Notes under the pieces: generated by a model
The model's database searches: none
Seen by the model: only the letters and a program-made list of their open reading frames with translations
What the model was told of the DNA's origin: nothing
Program-made: the position numbers and the translations under genes
Part shown: positions 5,403 to 7,919 of the stretch, in pieces
Layout of the letters: each line of letters opens with the position of its first letter
Numbering within the stretch: position 1 is the first letter of the stretch
Assembly (NCBI GenBank): GCA_964421865.1
Contig: CAYQZH010000215.1
Location: forward strand, 1 to 7,919
DNA from: SBAX01 sp964421865
GTDB lineage: Bacteria > Planctomycetota > Phycisphaerae > UBA1845
DNA: 7,919 bases
Reading direction: 5' to 3'

Positions 5403-7193
5403 ATGACGAACACCCAAGTTTCGATCGTTCTCAACGGTGAGAGACTCACCCTTGCCGACCTGGAGCTCGTCGCGCGCGACCCGCACGTCAAAGTGCGCTG
5501 CGACGAAGCGGCCATGCAGCGAGTCACGAGAGGATGGGCGCAACTGGAAAGAGTCATGGCTCTGCCGCCAGCCGAACACCCGAGGGTTTATGGCGTGTCG
5601 ACCGGGTTTGGTGCGTTCCGCACGGTGGAGATCCCGGACGACGGGCTAAAGGTGCTGCAACGGAACATCCTCCTCAGTCATTCTGCAGGAGTCGGAAACA
5701 ATGCGGATGAGCGGGACTTCGGCAACTACTTTCCCGCGGAGGTTGTGCGGGTTGCCTTGGTCCTGCGGCTCAACACCTTCCTCAAGGGTCATTCGGGCGT
5801 TCGACCAGCGACCCTCGAGTACATCGAGGGGATGATTAACGAAGGTGTGGTGCCGCTCGTCCCGACGCGGGGCTCGGTCGGCTCAAGCGGGGACTTGTGC
5901 CCGTTGGCGCACCTGTTCTCCGTCCTTCTTGGGGTGGGATCGTTCTACGTTGTGACTGGCGCGGCCGATCTCCGGTCTCCCGCGCGCGAACGCCGCCCCA
6001 GCGCGGAACTGTACGACGTTCTGCGTCGCGAGCGTGGGTCACCGAGCTACAAGGAAGGCCTTGCGCTCTCCAACGGTGCTACCTTTTCCACAGCCATGTT
6101 GGGCCTGGCAGTGCAGGATGCGGAGCGTCTTGCTCAAGTCGCCGACATTGCGGCAGCGCTCACGATGGAGGCCGCGTGCGGTCGTACACGGGCATTGGAT
6201 CCCAAGGTACACGAAGTGCGGAATCATGAGGGACAGAAGACAAGTGCGGCCGCGATACTCGCTCTCGTACAGGGGAGCAAGTGCGTGGATCGTGCCGACG
6301 ATGTGCAAGACTCCTATTCCCTGCGATGCGCTCCCCAGGTTCATGGAGCCAGTCGCGACGCGATCGCATACGCTCGCAAGGTGGCTGAGGCCGAGATCAA
6401 CGCCGCAACTGACAATCCGCTCTTTGCCCCCGACGAAAGGGGATTGCCCTGTGACGTCGCGTTCCCGCAAAATGCCACTGAGAACCTGTCGAAAAACCTC
6501 GCATATTCGGCAGGGAACTTCCACGGTCAGCCAATCGCTCTCGCGGCGGATTTCTTGACCATCGCGCTTGCTGAATTCGCGGACATTTCCGAGCGTCGCA
6601 CGCAGGTGCTTCTCGACGGCAACCATAATCGCAACCTTCCGGAGAACCTGGTCCCCTGCGGAGGTCTGAGTTCCGGACTGATGATTGCACAGTACTGCGC
6701 GGGGGGTTTGGTTTCAGAGAACAAAGTGCTTGCGCATCCAGCTTCCGTGGACTCCATTCCGACTTGCCCCAACGCCGAAGATCACGTCTCCATGGCTACA
6801 ATTGCGTCGAGGAAACTCCAGACAGTTTTGGCCAACGCGCAGGCCGTTCTAGCGATCGAGCTATTGGTCGCGTCCCAGGGCGTTGAATGGCGAATCGCCA
6901 TGAAGCGCGACCCCAATGAAAGTCGCCCCGAGCTAAAGGGCAACGACCTTCGGGTGGCGATGGACCGTGAAGCGGCGGCGTTTCGCCAGCAACTCACGCC
7001 CGATGCTTACCCGAAGGTCGCAGAACAACTCGGTCGCGGCACTGGCGCGACCTACCTCAAACTTCGTGAGTCGGGTCCCCCGCTCTCGGGCGACCGTGTG
7101 CTTGAGCATGACATTCGGGCCATCCGGCAAATGGTCGAGGACGGGAGCTTGGCGACTTCGGTTCTCGATGAAACGGACACGATCGCACCTTAA
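5403..7193 (+). CDS. hutH: Histidine ammonia-lyase-like enzyme with Ser-Ser-Gly MIO triad
   Basis: A 596-residue aromatic amino acid ammonia-lyase; HutH would remove ammonia from histidine to give urocanate in the cytosol. Visible motifs: Y63 in YGVSTGFG, H93 in LLSHSAGVG, GSVGSSGDLCPLAH at 157-170, N224 in LALSNGAT, QDSYSLRC at 302-309, F373 in GNFHGQP, SERR at 396-399, and E459 in AEDHVSM. H93 and E459 match residues linked to histidine rather than phenylalanine or tyrosine preference. The MIO cofactor normally forms from Ala-Ser-Gly; here it is S161-S162-G163 (TCA AGC GGG, 5883-5891). The protein is about 90 residues longer than typical HutH, with an insert around 343-368 and a longer C-terminus. 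GGGA lies 5 nt before the ATG. It follows the hisS tail by 6 nt. No hutU, hutI or hutG is in view, so a full degradation pathway is not shown; a biosynthetic lyase or aminomutase remains possible. Confidence 0.9.
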   Translation: MTNTQVSIVLNGERLTLADLELVARDPHVKVRCDEAAMQRVTRGWAQLERVMALPPAEHPRVYGVSTGFGAFRTVEIPDDGLKVLQRNILLSHSAGVGNNADERDFGNYFPAEVVRVALVLRLNTFLKGHSGVRPATLEYIEGMINEGVVPLVPTRGSVGSSGDLCPLAHLFSVLLGVGSFYVVTGAADLRSPARERRPSAELYDVLRRERGSPSYKEGLALSNGATFSTAMLGLAVQDAERLAQVADIAAALTMEAACGRTRALDPKVHEVRNHEGQKTSAAAILALVQGSKCVDRADDVQDSYSLRCAPQVHGASRDAIAYARKVAEAEINAATDNPLFAPDERGLPCDVAFPQNATENLSKNLAYSAGNFHGQPIALAADFLTIALAEFADISERRTQVLLDGNHNRNLPENLVPCGGLSSGLMIAQYCAGGLVSENKVLAHPASVDSIPTCPNAEDHVSMATIASRKLQTVLANAQAVLAIELLVASQGVEWRIAMKRDPNESRPELKGNDLRVAMDREAAAFRQQLTPDAYPKVAEQLGRGTGATYLKLRESGPPLSGDRVLEHDIRAIRQMVEDGSLATSVLDETDTIAP

Positions 7194-7248
7194 CCCGCTT
7201 GTTGATCGTCGGAACGTCGGTTGGTTCCGCTGAACCGCCCATCACTGA

Positions 7249-7353
7249 ACGAGGGCGGAGTTCTACGTCGGCACGCACGGCATCGGCAAACAGTTCCAGT
7301 ACGCCAGCGACTCCGGCAAGGTCGTGGCCGTCGTCATGGGCGAGGACGAACTC
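7249..7353 (+). pseudogene. Second HisRS C-terminal fragment, in frame with hisIE
   Basis: After an in-frame TGA (7246-7248) the frame reads TRAEFYVGTHGIGKQFQYAS, then VVAVVMGEDELQAG, and continues without a break into HisI. GIGKQFQYA and GEDE align with GIGKQIKYA and GGDE of the hisS remnant before hutH: 12 of 27 residues are identical, so they are related but not a recent duplicate. The YVG-GKQ-YA-V-GEDEL-AG pattern is the middle of the HisRS anticodon-binding domain. Catalytic domain and domain end are missing. It overlaps the hisIE start at 7336. The alternative, that this is simply unusual leader sequence, is less likely given the match. Confidence 0.6.
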
Positions 7354-7919
7354 CAGGCCGGCCTGGTGCCGACGATCGTCCGGGAACGCCGCAGTCGCGA
7401 CGTCCTGATGCTCGCATACCGCAATGCGGAGTCCCTACGTCGTGCATTGACGCGCGGCGAGGGATGGTATTACTCGCGTTCGCGGCAGACCCTCTGGCGG
7501 AAAGGCGAGACTTCCGGCCATGTGCCAAAACTAGTGTCGGCCCGCTGGGACTGTGATCGGGATACGGTTCGATTCCTGGTCGATCAGACCGGGCCGACGT
7601 GTCATCTGGGGCGCTCCACCTGCTTCGGCGACGGCGGCCACGACGTTCTGGGACAATTGGAACGATTGATTACCCTTCGTCGCGACGGCGCTCCCGTGGA
7701 CAGTTATACACAGCAGCTCCTCAACGAACCCGAGCGCATCAGTGCCAAACTTCGTGAGGAGATTGAGGAGGTGATTACGGCGACGAGCGCCTTCGACGTC
7801 GCCTGGGAATGCGCCGACGTGCTCTATCATTTAAGGGTACGCATGGCCGCCGCGCGCGTCGATTTCGACGCCGTGCTCAGGGAGTTGCGCTCGCGCTTCA
7901 AGCCGGATTCGCCGATGAA
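7336..7919 (+). CDS. hisIE: Bifunctional phosphoribosyl-AMP cyclohydrolase / phosphoribosyl-ATP pyrophosphatase (3' end outside window)
   Basis: HisIE carries out the second and third steps of histidine synthesis: hydrolysis of phosphoribosyl-ATP (HisE) and ring opening of phosphoribosyl-AMP (HisI). HisI spans about residues 9-97: GLVPTIV, DVLMLAYRN, YYSRSRQTLWRKGETSG, DCDRD (metal-binding Asp at 72-76) and GPTCHLGRSTCF with the zinc cysteines C89 and C96. HisE spans about 102-190: VLGQLERLI, SYTQQLL, KLREEIEEV and ECADVLYHL. No stop occurs before the window end (194 codons seen). The best start is ATG 7336, which lies within the HisRS-like fragment and leaves a short N-terminus (MGEDELQAG) before the domain; GTG 7324 is the other choice. 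Neither has a good ribosome binding site. An in-frame stop at 7246 rules out fusion to a longer HisRS. Confidence 0.9.
   Translation, partial: MGEDELQAGLVPTIVRERRSRDVLMLAYRNAESLRRALTRGEGWYYSRSRQTLWRKGETSGHVPKLVSARWDCDRDTVRFLVDQTGPTCHLGRSTCFGDGGHDVLGQLERLITLRRDGAPVDSYTQQLLNEPERISAKLREEIEEVITATSAFDVAWECADVLYHLRVRMAAARVDFDAVLRELRSRFKPDSPM

Noticed and set aside
1..7919. CRISPR array or tandem repeat array
   Set aside because: No regularly spaced direct repeats are visible on reading the window.

Overview
The window is GC-rich bacterial DNA with sparse, short-leadered genes, two isolated tRNAs and mobile DNA. The style of the integrase and transposase, the very small membrane proteins and the atypical ammonia-lyase suggest a Planctomycetota-like genome. 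This is a judgement from memory of such genomes, not a measured placement.

Layout. (1) 1-1110: three tiny single-span membrane proteins on the minus strand (two of 27 aa in tandem, one of 39 aa), a tRNA-Pro(TGG) on the plus strand, a minus-strand terminator-like hairpin and a block of nested inverted repeats just upstream of the tRNA. (2) 1182-2015: an inositol-monophosphatase-superfamily phosphatase (SuhB/HisN type). (3) 2242-2315: tRNA-His(GTG), with A at both the -1 and discriminator positions. (4) 2323-3636: a tyrosine recombinase converging on the tRNA-His and ending 7 bp from it, the classic arrangement of an element integrated in a tRNA gene. (5) 3672-5144: an IS701-like insertion sequence with clear inverted ends, CTAG on both sides and a frameshifted transposase. 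(6) 5145-5396: the 3' end of a histidyl-tRNA synthetase gene (hisS), cut exactly at the IS edge. (7) 5403-7193: a long HutH-like ammonia-lyase with Ser-Ser-Gly in place of the usual Ala-Ser-Gly cofactor triad. (8) 7249-7353: a second, different hisS-like fragment, reading in frame into (9) hisIE, from 7336 and running off the window.

Most chromosomal genes here concern histidine: tRNA-His, HisRS remnants, histidine ammonia-lyase and HisIE, plus a phosphatase family that includes histidinol-phosphatases. The most interesting points are the two non-identical HisRS tails flanking hutH, the apparent birth of a hisIE start inside one of them, the unusual tRNA-His, the SSG triad, and the IS that joins integrase to hisS and seems to mark a deletion that removed the rest of both.
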